From: Plantactinospora endophytica
GTDB lineage: Bacteria > Actinomycetota > Actinomycetes > Mycobacteriales > Micromonosporaceae
Length of the DNA stretch: 64,000 nt
Reading direction: 5' to 3'
Assembly: GCF_016862915.1 (NCBI RefSeq)
Contig: NZ_BONW01000042.1
Span: 124,001-188,000 of the forward strand
A model generated the notes under the pieces. That model was not told the origin of the DNA, searched no databases, and saw nothing but the letters and a program-made list of their open reading frames with translations. The position numbers and the translations under genes are program-made. Below, piece after piece: positions 41,841 through 50,055 of this stretch (position 1 is its first letter; each line of letters opens with the position of its first letter).

Positions 41841-43207
41841 TCCGGCACCTCCGCCCCGGCGCTCCGCACCCGGGGCGACGCCTCCTCGACATGCCGCACC
41901 GGCAACGACGGCTCCGCAATGTGCCGCACCGGCATCGGTGGCTCCTCGGTACGCCGTACCGGCAGCGACGCCTCCACCAGCCACCCGTCGCCGTCCGGCC
42001 CGGCCGACACGGTCCCGCCGAGCGCGCCGACCCGCTGCCGCATCCCCTCCAGCCCGGTACCGCCGGACGCGCTGACCCGCTGCCGCATCCCCTCCAGCCC
42101 GGTACCGCCGGACGTGCCGACCCGCTGCCGCATCCCGTCCGGCCCGGCACCGCCCCGGCCGGTTGCCGGCCCGGGCCGGTACCGCTCGTCGTCCACCCCG
42201 GTCGGCTCCACGCCGCCGGCCGGAGCGCCGTTGCGTACGGACACCGTGAGGTGGTCGGGGTGCCGGACGACCCGTACCACCGCCTCCGCCCCCGGCGCGT
42301 GGTGCTGCACGTTGCTAATCGCCTCCTGCACGATCCGGTACCCGACGAGCCCGGCGTAGGCGTCGACGGCCCGCAGGTCGCCGGCCACCTCGGCGCGGAC
42401 CGGCAGGCCGGCCGCCGCCGCGTCCCGGACGAGGTCCACGATCTCCGCCGCGCCGGGCTGCGGCGGCCGTGCCCCGGACTCGCCGGGATCGCGCAGCAGG
42501 CCGACGATGGCGCGTACCGAGCGCAGGCTGTCCCGACCGACCTGCTCGGCCCGGTCCAGCGCCTCGGCCGCCGCCACCGGATCACGCTCCAGCACCTGCC
42601 GGGCACCGACCAGGTTGAGCAGTACGACGGTCAGCCCGTGCCCGACCGCGTCGTGCACGTCGTGGGCGATCCGGCGGCGCTCGGCCGCCGCGGCGGCGAC
42701 GTCGAGCCGGTCGTGCGCCTCGGTCAGCGCGGCCACGAGCTGCCGCTCCCGGCGCAGGATGCGGCCGACCACCCAGGTGAAGAGCGTTCCGGTGCCGAAG
42801 AAGACCACGGCCGGGTAGTCCTCGCGCCACTCGCCCTCGACCGCGACGAGCGCCACCGGCACGGCAACCGCGCCGACGCAGGCGACCGCCTCGGCCGGCC
42901 ACGAGCCGCCCATCGCCGCCAGCCGGGTCACCGTGAGCAGGGCCAGGAAGATCGCGCCCGGCGCGTCGTACCAGAAGGTGACCAGCGCGGGCACGCCGAC
43001 GCCGAGCACCGCCATCGGCCACGGCCCGACCCGGACCTGGCCGGCCAGCAGCGCCCACGGCACCAGGGCGACGACGAGCATGCCGACCAGGCCGACGCTG
43101 ACGCCGGCGGTCAGGAAGACGAGCAGCGCCGCTGCCAGGGCCGCGAGCGGCAGGGCCAGGCCCGTCGTGGACGACCCACCCCACGACCGCAAGCCCGTCT
43201 GCTCCAC
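41837..43207 (-). CDS. NarL-type sensor histidine kinase with triplicated ATP-lid segment
   Basis: A 456-aa protein with four to five membrane helices (about 15-150), the HisKA_3 dimer domain ERRRIAHDVHDAVGH (His185 the likely phosphorylated residue), and HATPase with QEAISNVQHHAPG (N box). The G2 box GLEGMRQRV occurs three times in tandem (about residues 347-392) through a 45-bp DNA repeat, where one copy is normal. A second weak repeat, PVRHIAEPS / PVRHVEEAS, forms the C-terminal tail. It is co-transcribed with the response regulator and divergent from the MMPL exporter, a common pairing. Confidence 0.9.
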   Translation of the reverse strand: MEQTGLRSWGGSSTTGLALPLAALAAALLVFLTAGVSVGLVGMLVVALVPWALLAGQVRVGPWPMAVLGVGVPALVTFWYDAPGAIFLALLTVTRLAAMGGSWPAEAVACVGAVAVPVALVAVEGEWREDYPAVVFFGTGTLFTWVVGRILRRERQLVAALTEAHDRLDVAAAAAERRRIAHDVHDAVGHGLTVVLLNLVGARQVLERDPVAAAEALDRAEQVGRDSLRSVRAIVGLLRDPGESGARPPQPGAAEIVDLVRDAAAAGLPVRAEVAGDLRAVDAYAGLVGYRIVQEAISNVQHHAPGAEAVVRVVRHPDHLTVSVRNGAPAGGVEPTGVDDERYRPGPATGRGGAGPDGMRQRVGTSGGTGLEGMRQRVSASGGTGLEGMRQRVGALGGTVSAGPDGDGWLVEASLPVRRTEEPPMPVRHIAEPSLPVRHVEEASPRVRSAGAEVPE

Positions 43208-43392
43208 GCCCGCAGACTACCGCCGGGCGCGGCCGGAAAACCCCGTCCCCGGGTACACCCCGACCCGGCCCCCGGTACGGGTCCGGCCCCGGCCCGAGCC
43301 CGGTTCCGAAGCGATCTCCGGTCCGATGTGGCCGGACGGTGCCGGCGCAGACGATGGGCGCATACCCATTCCCCGGCCCTCGGGAGCACACC

Positions 43393-45708
43393 GTGTTCAG
43401 CAGAATCGGTCAACTCGTCGTCCGTCGTCGCCGCCTGGTGCTGGCCCTGACCGTCCTCTTCGTCGTCGCCGCCGGAGCGGTCGGAACGGGGCTGTTCGGC
43501 CAGCTCGGCGGGGGCGGCTTCGCGGACCCGGATGCCGAGTCCACCCGGGCCGAAGCCTTCCTGACCGAGGTCGGCGCCCCCAGACCCGAACTGGTGCTGC
43601 TGGTCGAGGCCGACGGCGGAAACGTCGACGCCCCGGCGGTGGCTGCGGCCGGTACGGCGTTGACCGACGACCTCGCCGACGAGCCCGGGGTACGGAGCAC
43701 CGTCTCGTACTGGTCGACGGGTCGGCCGGCGGCGCTCCGCTCCACCGACGGCACCTCGGCACTTGTCGTCGTCGACCTCGACGGGACCGAGGAGCAGGTG
43801 GAGGAGGCGGCGGCCGGCGTGGCCGAGCGGCACGCCGGTACCCACGGCCCGATCACGGTCCGGGTCGGCGGCGGGTACGCGATCGACGAGGCCATCGGCA
43901 AGCAGCTCGAAACCGACCTGCTCCGGGCCGAACTGCTCGCCGTACCGGTGACGCTGGTGCTGCTGTTGCTCGTCTTCGGCGGACTGGTGGCGGCGACGCT
44001 GCCGCTGGTCGTCTCGGTGGTGTCGGTGGTCGGCGCCTTCCTGGCCCTGTTCGGCATCGCGCAGCTCACCGAGGTCTCGGTCTACTCGATCAACCTGATG
44101 ACCGGGCTCGGGTTCGGGCTCGCGATCGACTACTCGCTCTTCGTCCTGAGCCGGTTCCGCGAGGAGTTGGCCGCCGGCCGGTCGACGGACGAGGCGGTAC
44201 TGCGGACCGTCGAGACCGCCGGCCGTACGGTCGCGTTCTCGGCGCTCACCGTGGCCGTCTCGCTCTCGGCGCTGCTGGTCTTCCCGCTGTCCTTCCTGCG
44301 CTCCTTCGCCTACTCCGGTGTGGCGGTGGTCTGCTGCGCGGCGGCCGGCGCGCTGCTGACCCTGCCGGCCCTGCTGGCGACCCTCGGCCCGAGGGTGAAC
44401 CGGTCGTCCGCCCCATCGACCGGAAGCCGGATGGCCGGAAGAATCGCCGGTGCGCTGCGACAGGGTACGGCCAGGCCGGTCGAGGCGGGCTTCTGGTACC
44501 GGCTCGCCTGCGCGGTGATGCGTCGGCCGGTGCCGGTCGCGACCGGAGTCGTCGTCTTCCTGCTGGCGCTGGGCATCCCGTTCCTCGGCGTCAACCCGGG
44601 ACTTCCGTCGTACCAGGCGCTGCCGCCGTCGAACGAGGCCCGGCAAATCGTCGAGGCGATCGAGACCGGGTTCGCCGGCAACCGGACCGAGGAGTTCGGC
44701 ATCGTGCTGCCCGGCGTCGACGCCGACGGTGCGGACGCCGAGGCCGTCACGGCGTTCGCCCGCCAGGTCGGCGCGGTCGACGGCGTCGCCGAGGTGACGG
44801 TGCAGACGGCGGTGGCCGGCTCGTGGCTGAGCGTGGTGCCCTCGGTGGTGCCGCGCTCCACCGAGGGCGAGCACCTGGTCGAGCGGATCCGCGCCCTGGA
44901 CCCGCCGTTCGACTTCAACGTCGGTGGGGATGCGGCCGAACTCGTCGACGCCAAGGCCGCCATCGCCGACCGGCTGCCGTTGGCGCTGGCCATCATCGCG
45001 ACCACCACCGGGCTGCTGCTGTTCGTCGTGTTCGGCAGCGTCCTGGTACCGGTCAAGGCGGTCGTGCTGAACCTGCTGTCGCTGACCGCGACCTTCGGCG
45101 CGATGGTGTGGATCTTCCAGGACGGCCATCTCTCCGGGCTGCTCGGCTTCACCGCCACCGGGCAGCTCGACGTGTCGATGCCGATCCTGATGTTCTGCGT
45201 CGCCTTCGGCCTGTCGATGGACTACGAGGTGTTCCTGCTCTCCCGGATCAAGGAGGAGTACGACCGCACCGGCGACAACCGGCAGGCGATCGCCGCCGGG
45301 CTGGCGAAGACCGGACGGCTGATCACCGCTGCGGCCGTACTGCTGGCCGTCTCCTTCGCCGCCTTCGGCGTCAGCGGGATGAGTTTCCTGAAGCTGATGG
45401 GGATCGGCCTGACCCTGGCGATCCTGATGGACGCGACCGTCGTCCGTGGGCTGCTCGTGCCGGCCGTCATGAGCCTGGCCGGCCGGGCCAACTGGTGGGC
45501 GCCGGCTCCGCTGCGGCGGCTGCACTCCCGGTGGGGTTCCCGGGAGCAGCGGTGGAGTCCCCGGACGAGCCCGGCCCACGTCCCGGTCGAGGGAGATCGG
45601 GTCGACGAGGACCGGGCGGAGAAGGATCGGACGGAGAAGGATCGGGGCGAGGAGGATCCGGTAGAGGCGGATCGGGTCGATGAGGAGCGGATGGGGCGGC
45701 GTCGGTGA
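43393..45708 (+). CDS. MMPL/RND-family exporter
   Basis: A 771-aa membrane protein with about 12 helices in two halves, each after a large outside domain. The MmpL signature is seen as GLGFGLAIDYSLFVLSRFRE (first half) and FGLSMDYEVFLLSRIKEEYD (second half), with the conserved Asp-Tyr pair of the proton relay. These proteins export lipids or drugs. GTG 43393 has GGGAG 6 bases upstream. The last 70 codons are a charged, repetitive tail (DRTEKDRGEED) that lies antisense to the end of the convergent MFS gene. Confidence 0.92.
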   Translation: MFSRIGQLVVRRRRLVLALTVLFVVAAGAVGTGLFGQLGGGGFADPDAESTRAEAFLTEVGAPRPELVLLVEADGGNVDAPAVAAAGTALTDDLADEPGVRSTVSYWSTGRPAALRSTDGTSALVVVDLDGTEEQVEEAAAGVAERHAGTHGPITVRVGGGYAIDEAIGKQLETDLLRAELLAVPVTLVLLLLVFGGLVAATLPLVVSVVSVVGAFLALFGIAQLTEVSVYSINLMTGLGFGLAIDYSLFVLSRFREELAAGRSTDEAVLRTVETAGRTVAFSALTVAVSLSALLVFPLSFLRSFAYSGVAVVCCAAAGALLTLPALLATLGPRVNRSSAPSTGSRMAGRIAGALRQGTARPVEAGFWYRLACAVMRRPVPVATGVVVFLLALGIPFLGVNPGLPSYQALPPSNEARQIVEAIETGFAGNRTEEFGIVLPGVDADGADAEAVTAFARQVGAVDGVAEVTVQTAVAGSWLSVVPSVVPRSTEGEHLVERIRALDPPFDFNVGGDAAELVDAKAAIADRLPLALAIIATTTGLLLFVVFGSVLVPVKAVVLNLLSLTATFGAMVWIFQDGHLSGLLGFTATGQLDVSMPILMFCVAFGLSMDYEVFLLSRIKEEYDRTGDNRQAIAAGLAKTGRLITAAAVLLAVSFAAFGVSGMSFLKLMGIGLTLAILMDATVVRGLLVPAVMSLAGRANWWAPAPLRRLHSRWGSREQRWSPRTSPAHVPVEGDRVDEDRAEKDRTEKDRGEEDPVEADRVDEERMGRRR

Positions 45709-46912
45709 GCGGGCGGGTCGCCGGGATCAGGAAGAGGGCGGGGAGCAGGACGAGTGGCACGACCAGCAGGGCCCGCAGGGTGCCGACGTGGTCGCCGAGC
45801 AGCCCGACCAGCGGCGGCCCGGCCAGGAAGGCGGTGTAGCCGATCGCCGCGACCACGCTGACCCGGGCGGCGGCCCGGGTCTCCTGGTCGGCGGCGGCAC
45901 TCATGCCGACCGGGAAGCCGAGCGCCGTGCCGAGTCCCCAGAGGACCACGCCGGCCATCGCCAGCGGCCACGGGCCGGCCAGCACGGCCGCGACCGCGCC
46001 GATCGTGGCCAGCACGGTGCTGCCGAGCAGCACCGGCACCCGGCCCCACCGGTCCAGCGCGACCGTGCCGGCGGTCCGGCCGAGCGTCATCGAGGCGACG
46101 AAGACACCGAAGGCCACCGCGCCGACCGCGTCGGTCACCCGGTGACCGTCCACGAAGGCCAGTGCCAGCCAGTCGTTGGCGGTGCCCTCGGTGAAGGCCA
46201 TCACCAGCACCAACAGCCCGATCAGCAGGGTGCGCGGCTCACGCCAGGCAGCCAGCGGCCGGCTGCCCCGGGTCGGTCCGGTCGTCGGGTCGGGCGGTGC
46301 GGCCTCGGTCGCCGGCAGGAACACCCGGGCGGCGGGCAGCGTACCGGCCAGCATCAGCACGGCGGCCAGTCCGAGGTGCAGCCCGATCGGCACGTCGAAG
46401 CGGGCACTGCCGGCCCCGGCGACCGCACCGGCCACCGTACCCAGGCTCCAGGCGGCGTGGAACCGGGGCATCACGGTACGGCCGAGTCGCCGTTCGACCG
46501 CCGCCGCCTCGACGTTCATGGCGACGTCACAGGTGCCCGAGCCGTACCCGAGAAGGAACAGCCCGACCGCGACGGCCGGCACCGCCTGCCAGCCACCGGC
46601 GGCGACGCCGGCCAGGGCCAGTCCGAGCGCGGCCAGTCCGGTCCCGAGCGCCACCGTGCGGGTCGTGCCCAGCCGGTTCGCCAGCACCCCGGCGGCCGGC
46701 AGCGCCAGCAGGGCGCCCGCGGAGAGCGCCAGCAACAGCAGACCCAGCCGGCCCGGGGTGAGGTCGAGGGCGTCCCGGGCCGCCGGCACCCTGGCGAACC
46801 ACGAGGCGACGGCCAGACCGTTGAGCCCGAAGACGACGGCGACCCCGGTCCGGGCCGTGGTGACGTATCGCGGCACGGCCGATGGTCGCGGCGTACCGGT
46901 CGACGGTTCCAC
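45467..46912 (-). CDS. MFS transporter, 12 TM
   Basis: A 481-aa membrane protein with 12 hydrophobic segments: FGLNGLAVASWFARVPAARD, LGYGSGTCDVAMNVEAAAVE, MPRFHAAWSLGTVAG, EGTANDWLALAFVDG. This resembles the YbjJ/FucP-like subgroup of fused MFS proteins. GTG 46912 is chosen for GGGGAGG 6 bases upstream. The C-terminal 80 residues are Pro/Asp/Arg-rich disorder (PDPPLPDPPRPDPSP) encoded antisense to the MMPL tail, and the two genes overlap by 242 bp. It is divergent from a LacI gene that may control it. Confidence 0.85.
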   Translation of the reverse strand: MEPSTGTPRPSAVPRYVTTARTGVAVVFGLNGLAVASWFARVPAARDALDLTPGRLGLLLLALSAGALLALPAAGVLANRLGTTRTVALGTGLAALGLALAGVAAGGWQAVPAVAVGLFLLGYGSGTCDVAMNVEAAAVERRLGRTVMPRFHAAWSLGTVAGAVAGAGSARFDVPIGLHLGLAAVLMLAGTLPAARVFLPATEAAPPDPTTGPTRGSRPLAAWREPRTLLIGLLVLVMAFTEGTANDWLALAFVDGHRVTDAVGAVAFGVFVASMTLGRTAGTVALDRWGRVPVLLGSTVLATIGAVAAVLAGPWPLAMAGVVLWGLGTALGFPVGMSAAADQETRAAARVSVVAAIGYTAFLAGPPLVGLLGDHVGTLRALLVVPLVLLPALFLIPATRPLTDAAPSAPHRPDPPLPDPPRPDPSPSDPSPPGPRRPDLPRPGRGPGSSGDSTAAPGNPTGSAAAAAEPAPTSWPGRPGS

Positions 46913-47140
46913 CTGATGCCTCCCCGCTGCGTCGACTTCCGGCGGACCGGCCGCCGACTCGATCGCACCCCTGGGAACGCTCTCGGCGCAAGCCGTTAAC
47001 CAGCCGGGCCGCCGATTCTTCCGGCGCTCCCACCCCCTCGCCGACGCGTGCGTCCCGGGTGCATGATTTTCGTATGCGCCAGCCCGTTCTCTCCGCCGTC
47101 TGCCCATCGTGCCCGAGCCGGGTCGCCCCGGGGAGCCGAC

Positions 47141-48130
47141 GTGGTTAGGCCGGTGTCGCGCCGGGCGACCCTGGAGGACGTGGCGCGGATGGCCGGCGTC
47201 TCCCGGTCGACCGCCTCCCGGGTCATCGCCGGCTACGGCGCCGCCTCGGCGACCGCCCGGGACCGGGTCGTCGCGGCGGCCGAGCAACTCGGCTACGCCC
47301 CCGACCCGGCGGCCCGGGCCCTCGCCACCGGCGCCGGGGTACGCCTCGTGGTGGCCGTCGCCGGGGCGACACCGACGGTGTTGAACGACCCGTACGTCGA
47401 CCGGGTGGTCCGGGCCGCCGCCGAGGTCTGCGCGCACCAGGAGGTCGGGGTCGCCCTGGAGTGGCTGCCGATGCACGCGCCGGTCCGGCTGCGGCGACTG
47501 GCCGAGGACCGTGGCGTGCGCGGGGTGCTGATGGTCAACACCACCGAACTGATCCTGGAGTCGGTACCGGCCGCGCTGGAGGGCCGGGCGGTGTCGATCG
47601 GCATCGGCTCCCGGACCGTACCGTCGTTCGACGTCGACAACGGGGGTGCCGCCCGGACCATCGTCGGCCACCTGCACGGGTCGGGGCGGCGCCGGATCGC
47701 GATGATCAGCGGTCCGGAGTGGCAGCCCTGCACCCGGCGGCTGGTCACCGCCTACCGCGAGGTGATGCGGGCGGCGGGGCTGCCGGTCCGGCTGGTGCCG
47801 GGCGACTTCACCGCCCCCGGTGGTCAGGCCGCGATGCTGACGATCCTGGAGCGCTGGCCGGACACCGACGCCGTCTTCGCGAGCAGCGACGCGATGGCGC
47901 TCGGTGTGCTGGCGGCGCTGCGCCGACGCGGGATCGACGTGCCCGGGGACATCGCCGTCGCCGGCTTCGACGACGTGCCGTTCGCCGCGTTGAGCGCACC
48001 GGCGCTGACCACCGCGAGCCATCCGGTCGAGCAGATCGCCACGGCCGCCGCGAGGGCCGTACTCGACCGGGTCCGGGTGCCGCCGGCCACGGCGTACCCG
48101 TCGGAACTGATCCTGCGGGAGAGCGCCTGA
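47141..48130 (+). CDS. LacI-family transcriptional regulator 1
   Basis: A 329-aa protein with a LacI HTH at residues 8-33 (TLEDVARMAGVSRSTASRVI, then AGYG) and a periplasmic-binding-protein-type effector domain (VRGVLMVNTTELILE; FDVDNGGAA; RRRIAMISGPEW; DAVFASSDAMALGVLAAL). GTG 47141 has GGGGAG 5 bases upstream. It is divergent from the MFS gene (228-bp gap), so the MFS gene is its likely target. The effector is unknown. Confidence 0.92.
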   Translation: MVRPVSRRATLEDVARMAGVSRSTASRVIAGYGAASATARDRVVAAAEQLGYAPDPAARALATGAGVRLVVAVAGATPTVLNDPYVDRVVRAAAEVCAHQEVGVALEWLPMHAPVRLRRLAEDRGVRGVLMVNTTELILESVPAALEGRAVSIGIGSRTVPSFDVDNGGAARTIVGHLHGSGRRRIAMISGPEWQPCTRRLVTAYREVMRAAGLPVRLVPGDFTAPGGQAAMLTILERWPDTDAVFASSDAMALGVLAALRRRGIDVPGDIAVAGFDDVPFAALSAPALTTASHPVEQIATAAARAVLDRVRVPPATAYPSELILRESA

Positions 48131-48187
48131 CGACGAGCTGACCGGGGCGGGACCGGGCCGGACCGACATCGGCATCCAGTTTCAACT

Positions 48188-48209
48188 TGCACACATTGCA
48201 ATGTACGCA
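48188..48209. promoter_or_regulatory. Inverted repeat upstream of the CDF gene
   Basis: The perfect palindrome ACATTGCAATGT (48193-48204) is extended by TGC/GCA arms two bases further out. It is in an unusually AT-rich stretch 41 bp before the start of a metal exporter, so a metal-sensing repressor site is likely. Confidence 0.5.
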
Positions 48210-48249
48210 TACTTTGTTTCCCGACGGCATCGACGGCGGGAGGCTGGGC

Positions 48250-49164
48250 ATGGGCGCAGGCCACGACCACGGCGGCCAGGCCATCCGGGCAGGCGTTCGG
48301 CACCGCAAACCGCTGTGGGCGGCGGTGGCCGTGCTCGGCGGCGTCATGCTGCTCGAAGCGGCGGCGGCCTGGTGGACCGGCTCGCTGGCCCTGCTCTCCG
48401 ACGCCGGGCACATGTTCACCGACGTGCTCGGCATCGGCCTGGCCCTGGCCGCGATCACCGCCGCCAGCCGGGCCGCCCGGCACGCCCAGCGCACCTTCGG
48501 GCTCTACCGCCTGGAGGTGCTCGCCGCGCTGGCCAACGCCGTACTGCTCTTCGGCGTCGCGCTCTTCGTCATCGTCGAGGCGGTACGCCGGTTCGACGAC
48601 CCGCCCGAGGTGCTGGCCGGGCCGATGCTGCTGGTCGCGGTCGTCGGGCTGGCCGCCAACGTGGTGGCGTTCCTGCTGCTGCGGGCCGGCGCCAAGGAGA
48701 GCATCAACGTCCGGGGCGCCTACCTGGAGGTGCTCGGCGACCTGCTCGGCTCGGTCGGGGTGATCGTCGCCGCCGTGGTCATCGCCACCACCGGCTGGCG
48801 GTACGCCGACCTGGTCGTCGCGGTCGCCGTCGGCCTGTTCATCCTGCCCCGCACCTGGCAACTCGCCCGGGTCGCGATCCGGGTACTCGTGCAGGCCGCG
48901 CCGCCGCACATCGACGTCGCCGCCGTCGCGGCCAGTCTGACCGGCGTACCCGGGGTCGCCGGAGTCCACGACCTGCACGTCTGGACGCTGACCTCCGGGA
49001 TGGACGTCGCCTCGGCGCACCTCGCGCTGGCCCCGGGCGCCGACGTGGCACCGGTACTCGCCGCCGCCCGGGAGCGGCTGCACGACGGCTTCGGCATCGA
49101 CCACTGCACCCTCCAGGTCGAGCCGCCGACCACCGAGAAGGTCTGCCAGGGCGCCGAGTGGTAA
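48250..49164 (+). CDS. Cation diffusion facilitator (zinc/cobalt/cadmium efflux type)
   Basis: A 304-aa protein with a short His-containing N-terminus (GHDHGG), six membrane helices and a C-terminal ferredoxin-like domain (GVPGVAGVHDLHVWTLTSGM). The helix 2 metal site is HxxxD (DAGHMFTD). Helix 5, usually HxxxD, reads YLEVLGDLLGS, so Glu stands where His is normal. ATG 48250 has GGGAGG 7 bases upstream. It exports divalent metal by proton antiport. Confidence 0.93.
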   Translation: MGAGHDHGGQAIRAGVRHRKPLWAAVAVLGGVMLLEAAAAWWTGSLALLSDAGHMFTDVLGIGLALAAITAASRAARHAQRTFGLYRLEVLAALANAVLLFGVALFVIVEAVRRFDDPPEVLAGPMLLVAVVGLAANVVAFLLLRAGAKESINVRGAYLEVLGDLLGSVGVIVAAVVIATTGWRYADLVVAVAVGLFILPRTWQLARVAIRVLVQAAPPHIDVAAVAASLTGVPGVAGVHDLHVWTLTSGMDVASAHLALAPGADVAPVLAAARERLHDGFGIDHCTLQVEPPTTEKVCQGAEW

Positions 49165-49186
49165 TCGCCGCCCTCCGGACCGCACG

Positions 49187-49366
49187 GCACGACACCCTCG
49201 ACGCCGGCACGACACCCTCGACGCCGGCATAACAGGCTCAGGCCGGCACGACAGGCTCAGGCCGGCACGACAGGTTCGGCCGGGACACCAGGCTCACGCC
49301 GGGACAACAGGCTCAGGTTAGGACGACAGGCTCACGCCGAAACAACAGGCTCACGCCGGGCGGCGG
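49187..49366. repeat. 19-20 bp minisatellite at the 3' end of the CitB-type regulator gene
   Basis: The unit around GACAGGCTCAGGCCGGCAC starts at about 49235, 49254, 49273, 49291, 49310, 49329 and 49348 (19-bp steps), with two related 20-bp units at 49191-49229. The last unit contains the stop codon and final codons of the response regulator (minus strand). The repeat fills the gap between two convergent genes. Confidence 0.8.
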
Positions 49367-50055
49367 CCGACTGGCGCGGGACGGTACTCGACCTCCGGCC
49401 GGCCCGGGCCGCCGTAGCGGGGGCTGCGGACCACCCGCCCGGTCTCGGCCAGGTGTTCCAGGTAGCGGCGGGCGGTGACCCGGGAGGCACCGATCCGGGC
49501 CGCCACCTCCGCCGCCGACAGGCCGGACCCGCCCGGCGCCGCCCGCAGCGCCCCGAGCACCCGGTCCAGGGTGCCGACGTCCAGCCCCTTCGGCAGCGAG
49601 TCCGCCGGCACGGCGCGCAGGGTCGCGAAGACCCGGTCGATCTCGTGCTGCGCCGCCACCTGGCCCGCGCCGAGCAACTGGTCGCGGTAGCGGGCGTAGC
49701 TGTCCAGCTTGTCGCGGAACGCCGCGAAGGTGAACGGCTTCAGCAGGTAGTGCGTCACCCCGAGCGCGGCTGCGGCCCGGACCATCGCGATGTCCCGGGC
49801 CGAGGTGACGGCGAGGACGTCGGTGTCGCTGCCGGCCGCACGCAGCGCCCGGCACACCTCCAGGCCGGGTACGTCCGGCAGGTTCAGGTCCAGCAGCACC
49901 AGGTCGACCGGCTCGGACCGGAGCGCGGCCATCGCATCCCGCGCGCTGAGCGCGACGCCGACCACCTCGAAACCGTCGACCCGTTCGGTGTACGCCCGGT
50001 GCGCGTCGGCGATCAACGGCTCGTCGTCGACCACCAGCACCCGGATGGCGGTCAC
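49351..50055 (-). CDS. CitB/DcuR-type response regulator
   Basis: A 234-aa protein with a receiver domain: VLVVDDEPLIADAHRAYTER, phosphoacceptor Asp in VDLVLLDLNLPDVPG, LAVTSARD, and HYLLKPFTF (Lys). A linker and winged-helix DNA-binding domain follow (AAEVAARIGASRVTARRYLE; GRVVRSPRYGGPGRPEVEY). This is the DpiA/DctR family. GTG 50055 overlaps the kinase stop. It likely activates the divergent dctA gene. Confidence 0.92.
   Translation of the reverse strand: MTAIRVLVVDDEPLIADAHRAYTERVDGFEVVGVALSARDAMAALRSEPVDLVLLDLNLPDVPGLEVCRALRAAGSDTDVLAVTSARDIAMVRAAAALGVTHYLLKPFTFAAFRDKLDSYARYRDQLLGAGQVAAQHEIDRVFATLRAVPADSLPKGLDVGTLDRVLGALRAAPGGSGLSAAEVAARIGASRVTARRYLEHLAETGRVVRSPRYGGPGRPEVEYRPAPVGRRPA

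Noticed and set aside
46973-46984. GGGAACGCTCTC as operator of LacI regulator 1
   Set aside because: It is an imperfect palindrome, seen once, and not strong enough to list as a feature although the position between LacI and MFS genes is suitable.
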